Positions 18,336 through 27,176 of a stretch of DNA of 64,000 bases are shown piece by piece. Origin of the DNA: CAVXJN01 sp963773585 (GTDB taxonomy: Bacteria; Pseudomonadota; Gammaproteobacteria; JASBUN01); NCBI GenBank assembly GCA_963773585.1, contig CAVZBR010000001.1, forward strand, positions 1 through 64,000, read 5' to 3'. The position numbers were made by a program, and so were the translations under genes. The notes under the pieces are model-generated. The model saw only the letters and a list, made by a program, of their open reading frames with translations. It was not told where the DNA came from and did no database searches. Within the stretch, counting starts at the first letter, position 1. Every line of letters starts with the position of its first letter.

Positions 18336-19073
18336 ATGGTAAACAATCAGACCAACGGTCTGGCTCATTCCTTGATGGCGGCATTGGCGCGCGACAACCG
18401 TGTCGACTTGCATCACTTCCCGGTGCGGGTGTCCTCTACGGACGCGCAATACGTGCTGGAGGGGGACGTGGAGAACATCGCCGCGAAGAAGTTGATCGTA
18501 CGTGCCGCACATCGGATAGCCGATGGTCACGGCATCGTCGATCGGTTGCGAGTGTCCTCCAGTGAAACGAAGGAAGACGGCGCGTTGCGGGACGAGGTGT
18601 TGAGCGCACTATCCCAGGAGCCGGTTTTCACCGAGTATCAGATCCGGGTTGGCCGCAATCAGCAATTGGAAACCGTACGTGAGGGACGCGGCAGCGGTCA
18701 GATCGACATTCACGCCGAGGGCGGTGCGGTGTGCCTGGAGGGCACAGTCGGCAGCCTCACCCATCGGCGCTTGGCCGAAGTACTCACTTGGTGGACGGCA
18801 GGATGTCAGCGCGTCAACAATCGCCTGCACGTAACGCCGGCGGAACAGGAGACCGACGACGAACTTGCGGACGCGATTCATATGGTCTTGGAGAAGGATC
18901 CGCTGGTACACGCCGGGCAATTGCGGGTGGCGGTGCGCGAACAGATCGTCACGCTGCAGGGCTACGTTGCCAGTGACGAGGAGCGCCGGCTGGCGCTGAT
19001 GGACGCTTGGTACGTTCCCGGCGTCCACGATGTGGTGGACGAAGTGCAGACGGCGGGCAATAGGAGGACCTAA
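18336..19073 (+). CDS. triple BON-domain protein
   Basis: 245-residue protein made of three consecutive BON-like modules (about residues 10-75, 85-165 and 175-240). Each has the pattern V..G.V.L.G.V....R..L. with a V..V.N.L-type ending (for example VCLEGTVGSLTHRRLAEVL and VTLQGYVASDEERRLALMD). BON domains usually bind membranes or ligands in OsmY-like stress proteins. No signal peptide is visible from this start, so a cytoplasmic location is likelier than for OsmY. The ATG follows a strong AGGAGGT at a 5-base spacing, which decides against the longer in-frame upstream reading. It precedes the DsrC-like gene by 85 bases. Confidence 0.75.
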   Translation: MVNNQTNGLAHSLMAALARDNRVDLHHFPVRVSSTDAQYVLEGDVENIAAKKLIVRAAHRIADGHGIVDRLRVSSSETKEDGALRDEVLSALSQEPVFTEYQIRVGRNQQLETVREGRGSGQIDIHAEGGAVCLEGTVGSLTHRRLAEVLTWWTAGCQRVNNRLHVTPAEQETDDELADAIHMVLEKDPLVHAGQLRVAVREQIVTLQGYVASDEERRLALMDAWYVPGVHDVVDEVQTAGNRRT

Positions 19074-19158
19074 AGCTCCCGGCATGCGCGCCGTCACGTC
19101 AAGATGCGTCGAATGTACATGTTATACTCGGTAACGGAATTACTGCGGGAGAATCGTA

Positions 19159-19500
19159 ATGGCCCTTGAAGTCAACGGCGCGGAGCTCGAGACCGACGAA
19201 GAAGGCTTTCTCTTGGACCCCGGCGAATGGAATCGCGAAGTGGCAGAGCGGATCGCTGACGGTGAGGGATTGGAATTGACCCCCGAGGTGTGGGAGATCG
19301 TCCAATTCGTGCGCGACCATTTTGAGCGCAACCAGTCGGTGCCGGAAGCGCGTGTCGTGCTGAAGGAGTTGGGCGTCCGCCACGGCAAGGAGCGGGCCAC
19401 CCGCAAATATCTATACCAGCTCTTCCCCTACGGCTACGGCCAGCAAGCCTGCAAGATTGCCGGTATGCGCAAGCCCCGCAAGTTGATGCTCGACGTCTGA
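19159..19500 (+). CDS. DsrC/TusE-family protein with an atypical cysteine pattern
   Basis: 113-residue member of the DsrC/TusE sulfur-carrier family. EEGFLLDPGEWNREVAERIA, LTPEVWEIVQFVRDHF and KYLYQLFPYGYGQQACKIAG follow the family fold closely. DsrC proper has two cysteines on its C-terminal arm, and TusE keeps only the penultimate one. Here Cys98 in QQACKIAG matches the upstream cysteine (CysB), while the C-terminus (KPRKLMLDV) has no cysteine. It is thus neither a canonical DsrC nor a TusE by this criterion. A -10-like TATACT (19123-19128) and GGGAGAA precede the ATG, and an intrinsic terminator follows, so it looks monocistronic. A role in sulfur trafficking or regulation is possible but not shown. 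Confidence 0.88.
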   Translation: MALEVNGAELETDEEGFLLDPGEWNREVAERIADGEGLELTPEVWEIVQFVRDHFERNQSVPEARVVLKELGVRHGKERATRKYLYQLFPYGYGQQACKIAGMRKPRKLMLDV

Positions 19501-19503
19501 TCC

Positions 19504-19532
19504 TGGCCTGGGCATTGCCCGGGCCACTTTTT
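19504..19532 (+). terminator. intrinsic terminator after the DsrC-like gene
   Basis: TGGCCTGGGCA pairs with TTGCCCGGGCCA through one G-U wobble to give an 11-bp GC-rich stem, followed within two bases by TTTTT. It lies directly after the DsrC-like stop codon. Confidence 0.8.
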
Positions 19533-19661
19533 GTGCCCGCGTTCGAGGAATAGCGTCGTCTGTCGGGCGCTGTAATCGCTGGCGTCGCTGCCGCTCATTC
19601 GGGCTCAAGATTCCGCCTTCCGGTTCGATATTAGTGCGAACTGATATTCGGAGTCGGATCG

Positions 19662-21290
19662 ATGCGCATCAATATCCACAATAACACCACCCGTATCATG
19701 GCGGCTTTCATCGTCGCCGCCGTGTTGTTCATGGTGGCGCTGGGCTACGCCCTGCGGGGCATGGGCGCCACCATAGAAGGCTTTCGCTCCCTGCAGGAGC
19801 ATGAAATCGTGCGCTCGGACGCGTTCAGCGCCATGTTGGCCGACGGGCTGCTCGGTGGCGTCGCTGCCCGTAACAAGATTTTCAAGCCGCAGATCGAGGG
19901 TCCGGAAAAGGTGGTGGCGGCTACCGCCGAGCGCTTCGGACAGAATCTGGCGACGGCCCGCGCGCTGACGCCCCCGGACGATGGCAGCAGCAACGCCCTG
20001 ATGGACGAAATCGCCAGCGGTTGGAAGATCGTCCATGAATCCCGATTGCAGGTGTTGCAGCTCACCGAGCAGGGCAAGCTCGACGACGCCAAGGCGCTAT
20101 TGGCCGAGACCGAGCATCCGGCGTGGCAGAAGATCCGCAAATCGCTGCAGCAGCTGGCCAACCAGCAGCGCGCTTCGGTTCAGACGTTGGGAACGCGCGT
20201 AGCCGACGAAGCTGCCGCTACCCGAACAACGAGCCTGATGATCGGTATCGTGGCGCTGGCGATCGGCCTGACCGTGCTGACGTGGGTGATGCGTGGCGTA
20301 TCCCGCGGCCTGCAGCGCGCCATCGGCACCATGCAGGAAATTGCTGATGGCGACGGCGATCTCACCCGCCGTCTGGACAGTTCCGGCCGAGATGAAGTCG
20401 CCGAGTTGGGCCGGGCATTCAATCGCTTCGTCGACAAGATTCACAAGCTGGTGCAGCAGGTGGTGGGTTCGACCACGCAACTCGCGGCCGCCATCGAGCA
20501 AATGTCCCAGGTGGTGCGGCATTCGGAGGAAGGCATCCGCACCCAGCAGCGGGAAACGGACATGGTGGCCAGCGCGGTGAATGAGATGTCGGCTACGGTA
20601 CAGGAAGTGGCGCGCAACACCTCGGATGCCGCCCAGGTTGCCCAAAGTGCGGACCAGGAGGCCAAACAGGGCAAAGCCACGGTTGCACAGGCGGTCAGCA
20701 GCATCGAAGCGCTCGCCAATGAGATTGGCGCGGCGGCCTGCGTCATCGGCGAACTAGAGCACGAAAGCGTCCAGATCGGGACAGTTCTCGACGTGATTCG
20801 CAACGTTGCCGAGCAAACTAACCTCTTGGCACTGAACGCGGCGATCGAGGCGGCGCGTGCCGGGGAGCACGGGCGCGGCTTTTCAGTGGTTGCCGACGAA
20901 GTGCGCTCCCTCGCCAGCCGCACGCAGCAATCCACAGAAGAGATCCAGCGCATGATCGTCAGCCTGCAGAACAAAGCGCGGGACTCGGTCCATGTGATGG
21001 AAGTGAGTCAACAGAAAGCGTCGGAATCCGTGGGACAGGCTACCGGCACCGGTCAGGCCCTGGATGCCATCACGTTCCGGGTGGGACGCATTTCAGACAT
21101 GAACACGCAGATTGCAACGGCGGCTGAAGAGCAAAGTCTGGTGGCCGATGAAATCAACAAAAACGTCTTGAATATCAAGCGAATAGCAGAGGATGCCACA
21201 GCCAATGCGGACCAGCTCTCCAGTGCCGGGACGAGTTTGGCGGAACTGGCGCGGGAGCTGAGCGGCATGGTCGCGACTTTCAAGGTCTGA
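19662..21290 (+). CDS. methyl-accepting chemotaxis protein
   Basis: 542-residue inner-membrane chemoreceptor. TM1 is at about residues 11-32, a helical periplasmic ligand domain of about 150 residues (4-helix-bundle type, no recognisable ligand motif) follows, TM2 is at about 187-207, then a HAMP domain and a signalling domain. The hairpin tip NVAEQTNLLALNAAIEAARAGEHGRGFSVVADEVRSLA (quoted in pieces: NLLALNAAIEAARAGEHGRG) is the highly conserved CheA/CheW contact. No che genes are nearby, so it is an orphan receptor. It could feed a flagellar or a twitching (Pil-Chp) array. Its own reading frame ends about 135 bases before the HDOD-kinase gene in the same direction. Confidence 0.95.
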   Translation: MRINIHNNTTRIMAAFIVAAVLFMVALGYALRGMGATIEGFRSLQEHEIVRSDAFSAMLADGLLGGVAARNKIFKPQIEGPEKVVAATAERFGQNLATARALTPPDDGSSNALMDEIASGWKIVHESRLQVLQLTEQGKLDDAKALLAETEHPAWQKIRKSLQQLANQQRASVQTLGTRVADEAAATRTTSLMIGIVALAIGLTVLTWVMRGVSRGLQRAIGTMQEIADGDGDLTRRLDSSGRDEVAELGRAFNRFVDKIHKLVQQVVGSTTQLAAAIEQMSQVVRHSEEGIRTQQRETDMVASAVNEMSATVQEVARNTSDAAQVAQSADQEAKQGKATVAQAVSSIEALANEIGAAACVIGELEHESVQIGTVLDVIRNVAEQTNLLALNAAIEAARAGEHGRGFSVVADEVRSLASRTQQSTEEIQRMIVSLQNKARDSVHVMEVSQQKASESVGQATGTGQALDAITFRVGRISDMNTQIATAAEEQSLVADEINKNVLNIKRIAEDATANADQLSSAGTSLAELARELSGMVATFKV

Positions 21291-21425
21291 GGCTGGCGGC
21301 GGCCGCGCCGGGTCAATGTTTGGGGGTCTCCTGCCGATACAACAGGGCAGGCGGCCCCGCGCGCGTATTACCGTGCGGAGAATGCGGCCATTGACTTTGC
21401 CTAAATTCCTAATAAAGTTGGCACG

Positions 21426-23543
21426 ATGCAGCAACCAATGCAGGAAGTGCTCGAAAATATAGAGGTAAGTAAGCTCCCGTCCTTCCCCCACGTGTTGGTG
21501 AAGTTGCTGGAAGCGTGCCAGCGTCCCGATGCCACAATCTCGACCTTGTCGACGATCGTCGACAAGGATGCCGCCCTTAGCGCCAAAGTGATCGCGGCGG
21601 CCAACTCACCTTTATATGGTCTGCGCAATCCGGTGCGCTCGTTGGAGCGCACTTTGGTGGTGCTTGGCCTCGATACGATCAAAACCATCGCCATCGCCTC
21701 AGCGGTGCATCAGTTTTTCGCCAACCTGAGCGCAGACCGCGGTGCATTTCTGAAATCGTTCTGGCGCCATTCCATGCGGTGCGCCACCCTGGCCCGCAAT
21801 TTGGCCACCCTGAGCGGCTACCCCAATCGCGATGAAGCCTACATGGCGGGCTTGCTGCATGACGTGGGCAAGCTGGTGCTCGCGCAACGGTACGCGGACA
21901 AGTACGGTGCGGTGCAAACCCTCGCCGACGAGCACCACGACTTAGTGGCCCAGGAGCGCGAGCACTTCGGCATCGCGCACCACGAAGTCGGGTTTTGGCT
22001 GATCCGCAACTGGCACCTTGATTCGTTTCTCGCCGAGGCGGTACTTCACCACCACGAGCCGTCACCGCGTCTGATCGAGTCACACCCGCTGGTGCGCATC
22101 GTACACGTCGCCAACCTTTGGGCGGAATCGGACGTTTTGGGGAACGAGCTAGGCGCGCAAGCCGCGCAAACCCTGTTCGGTCTGACATTCGAAATGAGTG
22201 CGGAGCAGGTGCGCCAAGCCGGCCAGGAAGTGGCGAAAGTCGCGGCATCACTCGATATAGACGTATCGGAGGCCGACAGTTACGAACACCGCCAGGCGGT
22301 CCAGGCCCAGGACGCTGCTGTGCTGGACCGCTTGGCAGCCGAAGTGCGTAACATCGGTTTGCTCGACGGTGTGCGGCGACAACTCGGGCGCGTATCGGGC
22401 GCGTCTACCCTGGATGTGGTACGCGAAAGTGTGCGCATGCTGTTCGACGTGCCGAGACCGCTCCTGTTCTTGGTTTCCGACGATGCGACTCAGGTGCGCG
22501 GCCAGCCATTCGGCAGCGACGATACCTTGGTGGCGGAAGTGGAATTCCCGGTGGCCTCGGAACAGAGTCTGGTCAGCCAGGCGGTTCGCGAGCGCCGGTC
22601 GTTCGCCTCTTTCGACGAGTCAGCTGAGCTTTCCATCGTTGATCGCCAGATCGCGCATCTAGCGCAGCAGGACGGATTGCTATGTATCCCCGTGCTCAGC
22701 GCCGGCGCCGGCGCCGTCGTGGGCGTCCTGGTGTTGGGCGTGGGCGATATGCAAGGCCGTCGGTTTGCGCGCCAGCGGGGATTGTTGGAATCGTTCGGGG
22801 CGGAAGTGGCACGAGCATTGGAAGCGAATCGAATGCGTGAACGGGAACGGCGCGATTCCGCCGAGGAGTGCCGGTCGCAGTTTGAAGCTCGCGCCAGAGC
22901 GTTGGTGCACGAAGCCAATAATCCTTTGGCCATAATGCAGAACTATCTGCACCTGCTATCCGAGAAGCTGGAGCAGCACCATCCAGCGCAAGCAGATTTG
23001 ACGATCATTCGCGAAGAAATCGAACGCGTCGGTACCATGCTCCGGCGCATGTCCGAGTCCGGCGCCGATGCGCAGAGCGAAGGTGAACTGGATTTAAACC
23101 GAGTCACCGAGGATTTGGTGCGCGTATTCCAGCGCTCATTGTTCGAACCTGCTGGAATCCAGGCGACCATGGACCTGGACCGCGACATCCCCGTGCTCGC
23201 CAGCAGTCGCAGCGCATTCAAGCAAATACTGGTGAACTTGCTGAAAAACGCGGCCGAGGCGCTGCAGAGCGGCGGTACCATTGCGATAGCGACCCGGGAT
23301 CATGTTAATTTCAACGGCGCCGATTTCGTCGAAATCCTGGTAGCCGACAGCGGGCCGGGTATCCCCGAGCCGATTCTGGAAACCCTTTTTCAGCCGGTGC
23401 AAAGTACGAAAGGCGCCCAGCATTCCGGGCTCGGACTGGCCATCGTGCATAGTCTCGTCAAAGAACTCGGCGGGATGATAAGCTGCAGGAGTGACAACAC
23501 AGGGACGAGATTTCAGGTTCTGCTGCCCCGCGTCGTCGAATAG
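21426..23543 (+). CDS. HDOD-GAF-histidine kinase
   Basis: 705-residue soluble sensor kinase. Residues 15-210 are an HDOD domain (LPSFPHVLVKLLEACQ, IAAANSPLYGLRNPV, GLLHDVGKLVLAQ), residues about 325-460 a GAF-like domain, then a short coiled coil. The phospho-accepting His495 is in ALVHEANNPLAIMQNYL, and an HATPase domain has LVNLLKNAAEALQSGG (N-box) and DSGPGIPEPI (G1). Placing a kinase on HDOD-GAF is unusual, since HDOD proteins are more often joined to GGDEF or EAL outputs. It is followed by a REC-PAS-GGDEF-EAL gene 183 bases downstream, its obvious candidate partner (inference). Confidence 0.9.
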   Translation: MQQPMQEVLENIEVSKLPSFPHVLVKLLEACQRPDATISTLSTIVDKDAALSAKVIAAANSPLYGLRNPVRSLERTLVVLGLDTIKTIAIASAVHQFFANLSADRGAFLKSFWRHSMRCATLARNLATLSGYPNRDEAYMAGLLHDVGKLVLAQRYADKYGAVQTLADEHHDLVAQEREHFGIAHHEVGFWLIRNWHLDSFLAEAVLHHHEPSPRLIESHPLVRIVHVANLWAESDVLGNELGAQAAQTLFGLTFEMSAEQVRQAGQEVAKVAASLDIDVSEADSYEHRQAVQAQDAAVLDRLAAEVRNIGLLDGVRRQLGRVSGASTLDVVRESVRMLFDVPRPLLFLVSDDATQVRGQPFGSDDTLVAEVEFPVASEQSLVSQAVRERRSFASFDESAELSIVDRQIAHLAQQDGLLCIPVLSAGAGAVVGVLVLGVGDMQGRRFARQRGLLESFGAEVARALEANRMRERERRDSAEECRSQFEARARALVHEANNPLAIMQNYLHLLSEKLEQHHPAQADLTIIREEIERVGTMLRRMSESGADAQSEGELDLNRVTEDLVRVFQRSLFEPAGIQATMDLDRDIPVLASSRSAFKQILVNLLKNAAEALQSGGTIAIATRDHVNFNGADFVEILVADSGPGIPEPILETLFQPVQSTKGAQHSGLGLAIVHSLVKELGGMISCRSDNTGTRFQVLLPRVVE

Positions 23544-23726
23544 AGCGTCCGGGTGCGCGGCAAGGGGACGTTGATCGCGCCGTTCATTACGAGGCGGCAA
23601 CATTGACGCGTGCAACTAGAACCGATGTCGAGCGCCGCCAGGTACGCGGGAGAGGCGGAACGAACGTACAAACAATAGATGATCGATTGCGGTTCTAGCT
23701 AAAGTCCAGAGGGGGGTGGAAGCGCT

Positions 23727-25913
23727 ATGGCTTCCAAAATAAGAATTCTCGTGGTCGATGACGAAACCCGCCTGCGAGAGAGTCTCGTCGAACTCATCGC
23801 TAAGCACGGGTACGAAGCACATGCTGCGTCCGGCGGCAAGGCGGCCGTGTCGATGCTGGAATCCCAAAACTTCGATCTACTGCTGCTGGATTTGAGAATG
23901 CCGGATATGACCGGCATCGAAGTCATGCAGTTCATCAATTCACGTGGTCTTGACGTAACCGTAATCGTGGTAAGCGGCGATAGCTCGTTCGACGGCGCAG
24001 TGACCGTCTTGCGACAAGGCGCTTACGATTACGTCAAAAAACCCTATGCTGCCGAAGAACTCTTGCGCACGGTCGAGAATGCCCTCAATAAGCGCCGACT
24101 CGAGCAAGAAAACAGCGTCATGCATTCGCGCCTGGCGGAATCCGAGAAGTTGCATCGGTATATCGTCAACAGCTCGCCCGACATTATTTACATGCTCGAC
24201 GCGAACGGATACTTCACATTTTTGAACGAACGTGTCGAGTCGTTGCTCGGCTACCGAGTCGACGATCTCGTCGGCAAGCATTACAGCGTCATCCTTCATG
24301 ACGAGGACGTCGAGCAAGCGCATTATCGATTCAATGAGCGGCGTACCGGAGAGCGTTCGTCGCGCAACGTGGAATTGCGCTTGAAATGTCGTGGCGGCAT
24401 ATGCGCGACGCGCTATTTTGAGAGCCATGAGCTTCCCATTGAAATGAGCGCAATGGGTGTGTATGCGCGAACAGAAAGTGGTGGTCGCGGCAAGTTCCTC
24501 GGTACCTATGGAATCGCGCGCGACATCACGGAGCGAAAGAAAGCGGAAGAAATCATAAGTTATCAGGCGAATCATGACCTTCTCACCGGGCTTCCAAATC
24601 GCACACTCCTCAAGGACCGCCTGAGCCTTGCCATCAGTCATTCGCGTCGCAACAGTCAATCCCTCGCGGTCTTGTTCCTTGATCTGGATCGCTTCAAGCT
24701 TATCAACGACACATTAGGCCATGTTGCCGGCGACGAATTACTGCAATCCGTATCGTCCCGGCTGAAGGACTGCTTGCGCGAAGGCGACACGCTGGCCCGC
24801 GTCGGCGGCGACGAGTTTATGTTGTTATTGCCGGAAGTCCGTACGGACGAGGATGCTGCGAAGGTCGCGCACAAGATCATCGCAGTCCTGAAAAACCCGT
24901 TTACCATTGACGGTCACGACGTGTTTGTGAGCGTCAGCATTGGCGTTGCTATCTATCCGCGCGACGGCAAGACCCTGGATAGCCTGATCAAGAATGCCGA
25001 TATTGCGATGTATCACATCAAGGAGCGCGGCAAAGACGGTATGCAGTTCTTTTCCCAGCATATGAATGCCACGCTGTCGCGTTACTTGTCGCTCGAAAGC
25101 GGGATGCGCAAGGCGCTGGAGTTGAATCAATTCCGAGTCTATTACCAGCCGCAGGTGGATATCGTCAGCGGGCAGGTTGTGGGACTGGAGGCATTGATCC
25201 GATGGCAGCATCCCACGCGCGGCCTTCTACCTCCTATGGAGTTCGTACCGCTGGCGGAGGAAAACGGCCTGATAATCCCCATTGGAGATTGGCTTTTGAA
25301 TACCGCATGTGAGGAAATTGCGCGCTGGAGGGACGCGGGACTGCCACATGTTCGCGTCGCAGTGAACTTGTCTGCGCTGCAGGTCGAGCAGCCGTCGTTC
25401 GTTGAGCGGGTAATTGCGGTGCTCGATCAGCACGGTCTTCCCGGTAGCGCGCTGGAATTGGAAATTACCGAAAACGTGATCATGAAGGACATGGATATCG
25501 TCGTACAAAAGCTACGACAACTCAGCAGCCGTGGGATACGTATCGCCATCGACGATTTCGGAACCGGCTATTCGTCGCTGAGCTATCTGCGCAAGCTGCC
25601 GATCCATACGTTGAAAATCGATCGTTCATTTGTACACGACATTCGTCACGAATCCGGAGACGGTTCGATTGTGACTGCGATCGTAGCCATGGCGAAAGGG
25701 CTGCGCTTGAAATTGATCGCGGAGGGCGTCGAGCACCAGGCGCAATTGGATTACCTGCGTGCCCTTGGGTGTCATGAGATGCAGGGTTTTCTGTTCAGTC
25801 GGCCGCTCGAAGCGAGCCAAGCCAGGCGGCTGATTGCCGGGGGTGTCAGTCTCGATGGCTTGACGACGGGAAGGCCGGGAGACACCGGGTCGGCACCGGG
25901 TGTGAGCGCCTGA
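23727..25913 (+). CDS. response regulator with PAS, GGDEF and EAL domains
   Basis: 728-residue c-di-GMP regulator. Residues 1-120 are a receiver domain with phospho-acceptor Asp55 (LLLLDLRMPD) and switch Lys in YVKKPY. Residues about 140-275 are a PAS domain. GGDEF is at 360-364 with REGD five residues earlier, an intact inhibitory site. The EAL domain starts near 475, with EAL at 488-490, ENVIMKD, DDFGTGYSSLSYL and IAEGVEH present. Both synthase and phosphodiesterase sites look complete, so net activity cannot be predicted. It is probably phosphorylated by the HDOD-GAF kinase encoded just upstream. It is convergent with the next gene, whose stop is only 4 bases away. Confidence 0.95.
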   Translation: MASKIRILVVDDETRLRESLVELIAKHGYEAHAASGGKAAVSMLESQNFDLLLLDLRMPDMTGIEVMQFINSRGLDVTVIVVSGDSSFDGAVTVLRQGAYDYVKKPYAAEELLRTVENALNKRRLEQENSVMHSRLAESEKLHRYIVNSSPDIIYMLDANGYFTFLNERVESLLGYRVDDLVGKHYSVILHDEDVEQAHYRFNERRTGERSSRNVELRLKCRGGICATRYFESHELPIEMSAMGVYARTESGGRGKFLGTYGIARDITERKKAEEIISYQANHDLLTGLPNRTLLKDRLSLAISHSRRNSQSLAVLFLDLDRFKLINDTLGHVAGDELLQSVSSRLKDCLREGDTLARVGGDEFMLLLPEVRTDEDAAKVAHKIIAVLKNPFTIDGHDVFVSVSIGVAIYPRDGKTLDSLIKNADIAMYHIKERGKDGMQFFSQHMNATLSRYLSLESGMRKALELNQFRVYYQPQVDIVSGQVVGLEALIRWQHPTRGLLPPMEFVPLAEENGLIIPIGDWLLNTACEEIARWRDAGLPHVRVAVNLSALQVEQPSFVERVIAVLDQHGLPGSALELEITENVIMKDMDIVVQKLRQLSSRGIRIAIDDFGTGYSSLSYLRKLPIHTLKIDRSFVHDIRHESGDGSIVTAIVAMAKGLRLKLIAEGVEHQAQLDYLRALGCHEMQGFLFSRPLEASQARRLIAGGVSLDGLTTGRPGDTGSAPGVSA

Positions 25914-25917
25914 CCGA

Positions 25918-26349
25918 TCAACTCGGAGTATCGGGTTCGTTCGCCGGGGTAGGCGATTCTTCCGGGTGCACTGTGGCGCGCTGTCGCGCGGAGAAAATCC
26001 CGATTCCAATGGTCACCAACAGCAGCACGACCAGCCAAAGCGGCCGGTAACCGGCCAGCAGGTTCACGTCCGGCGCCAAACCCCGCAGCGCCAGATCCGC
26101 CACTATCAATACGATTCCGCTGACTGCCAGCCACTTGGTGTTGTCCGTGATCAGAAAGCCGCTGTAAACCAAATAGGGAATGAGACCAAAGACGAACAAG
26201 GTCCAATGGATCTGGTAGCCGGTGGCGCCGACTTGCAGCTTGAAGCTGCTGATAAAGGCGATCAGTAACCCCAGAATCAAAACGCCATAAGGTATGCGGC
26301 AGAGCGGGTCGAGTCTGCTTTCCGGAGCTTGGTCGGGTATGCAACTCAT
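25918..26349 (-). CDS. four-helix membrane protein of unknown function
   Basis: 143-residue protein with four predicted membrane helices (about residues 19-36, 46-66, 70-90, 100-120), a short cytoplasmic N-terminus and a Pro/Glu-rich tail (HPEESPTPANEPDTPS). It has no recognised motifs. It converges on the GGDEF-EAL gene and is divergent from the CbiM-like permease gene. I do not recognise the family. Confidence 0.6.
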   Translation of the reverse strand: MSCIPDQAPESRLDPLCRIPYGVLILGLLIAFISSFKLQVGATGYQIHWTLFVFGLIPYLVYSGFLITDNTKWLAVSGIVLIVADLALRGLAPDVNLLAGYRPLWLVVLLLVTIGIGIFSARQRATVHPEESPTPANEPDTPS

Positions 26350-26506
26350 CGTTCACCGTCCGGTTGTCGCGTCAGAAACCAACTAGGTAATAGGGAGAAT
26401 AGCCGTACCTCGCAGTAGTGCAATGCGGCGGAACTCTGCTAATTTTGCGATAGCGTGCTCCAGATTGGATAATGGCCGGCGCTGAACCAAGACGATAGCG
26501 ATTGCG

Positions 26507-27172
26507 ATGAACATTCCCGATGGTCTGCTTCCTGCGGTATGGCTTTGGCTGGGCCATCTGATCTATTGGCCGCTGTTGCTGCATGCGCTGCGCGTAGCAC
26601 CCTGGTATCACCTGCGAGACAAAGAGTCGCTGCACGTGCTGCTCGGAGCGATAGTAGCCGTACTGTTGATATGGACGATGCAGGCCGGCTTCGCTCAGGG
26701 AATGAACCTGCATCTGCTGGGCGCCACCCTGCTGACGCTGATGTTCGGATGGCGATTCGCGTTTCTGTGCATGAGCCTCGTGGTGCTGGGATCGACGATG
26801 AACGGAGGAGGCGGCTGGGTGGCGTTCCCCGTCAATGCGCTGCTGCTGGGTGCCCTACCGGTGTTGGTCAGTCACGTGGTGTATCGATTCGCCGACCGCA
26901 AATTGCCGAATCATTTCTTTGTCTATATTTTTCTGTGCGCGTTCTTCGGCGCTGCGATCGCGATGGGCTCGGTAGGCCTGCTCAGCAGCGCGCTGCTGCA
27001 CCTGTCTGGCGTTTACAGCTTTGAGTACATCAATTACAACTATCTTCGTTACTTCCCCTTACTGATGTTTCCGGAGGCGTTCATCACGGGCATGATCATG
27101 ACATTGTTGGTCGTGTACTATCCGCGATGGGTCAGCACCTTCGACGACGCCCGCTATCTCAAGAATCACTAG
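26507..27172 (+). CDS. CbiM-like energy-coupling factor permease
   Basis: 221-residue membrane protein with about six helices, similar to the CbiM/NikM S-component family. MNIPDGLLPAVWLW matches the family N-terminus MHIPDGxLP, and MNLHLLGATLLTLMFGWRFA matches its conserved second helix with a metal-binding His. The second residue, normally His and part of the N-terminal Co/Ni site, is Asn here. No ATPase, CbiQ/N or cobalamin gene is nearby. It may be an orphan or divergent transporter whose substrate is not cobalt or nickel. The start cannot easily move because the hallmark begins at the ATG. It is followed after 4 bases by tatD. Confidence 0.8.
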   Translation: MNIPDGLLPAVWLWLGHLIYWPLLLHALRVAPWYHLRDKESLHVLLGAIVAVLLIWTMQAGFAQGMNLHLLGATLLTLMFGWRFAFLCMSLVVLGSTMNGGGGWVAFPVNALLLGALPVLVSHVVYRFADRKLPNHFFVYIFLCAFFGAAIAMGSVGLLSSALLHLSGVYSFEYINYNYLRYFPLLMFPEAFITGMIMTLLVVYYPRWVSTFDDARYLKNH

Positions 27173-27176
27173 CAGG

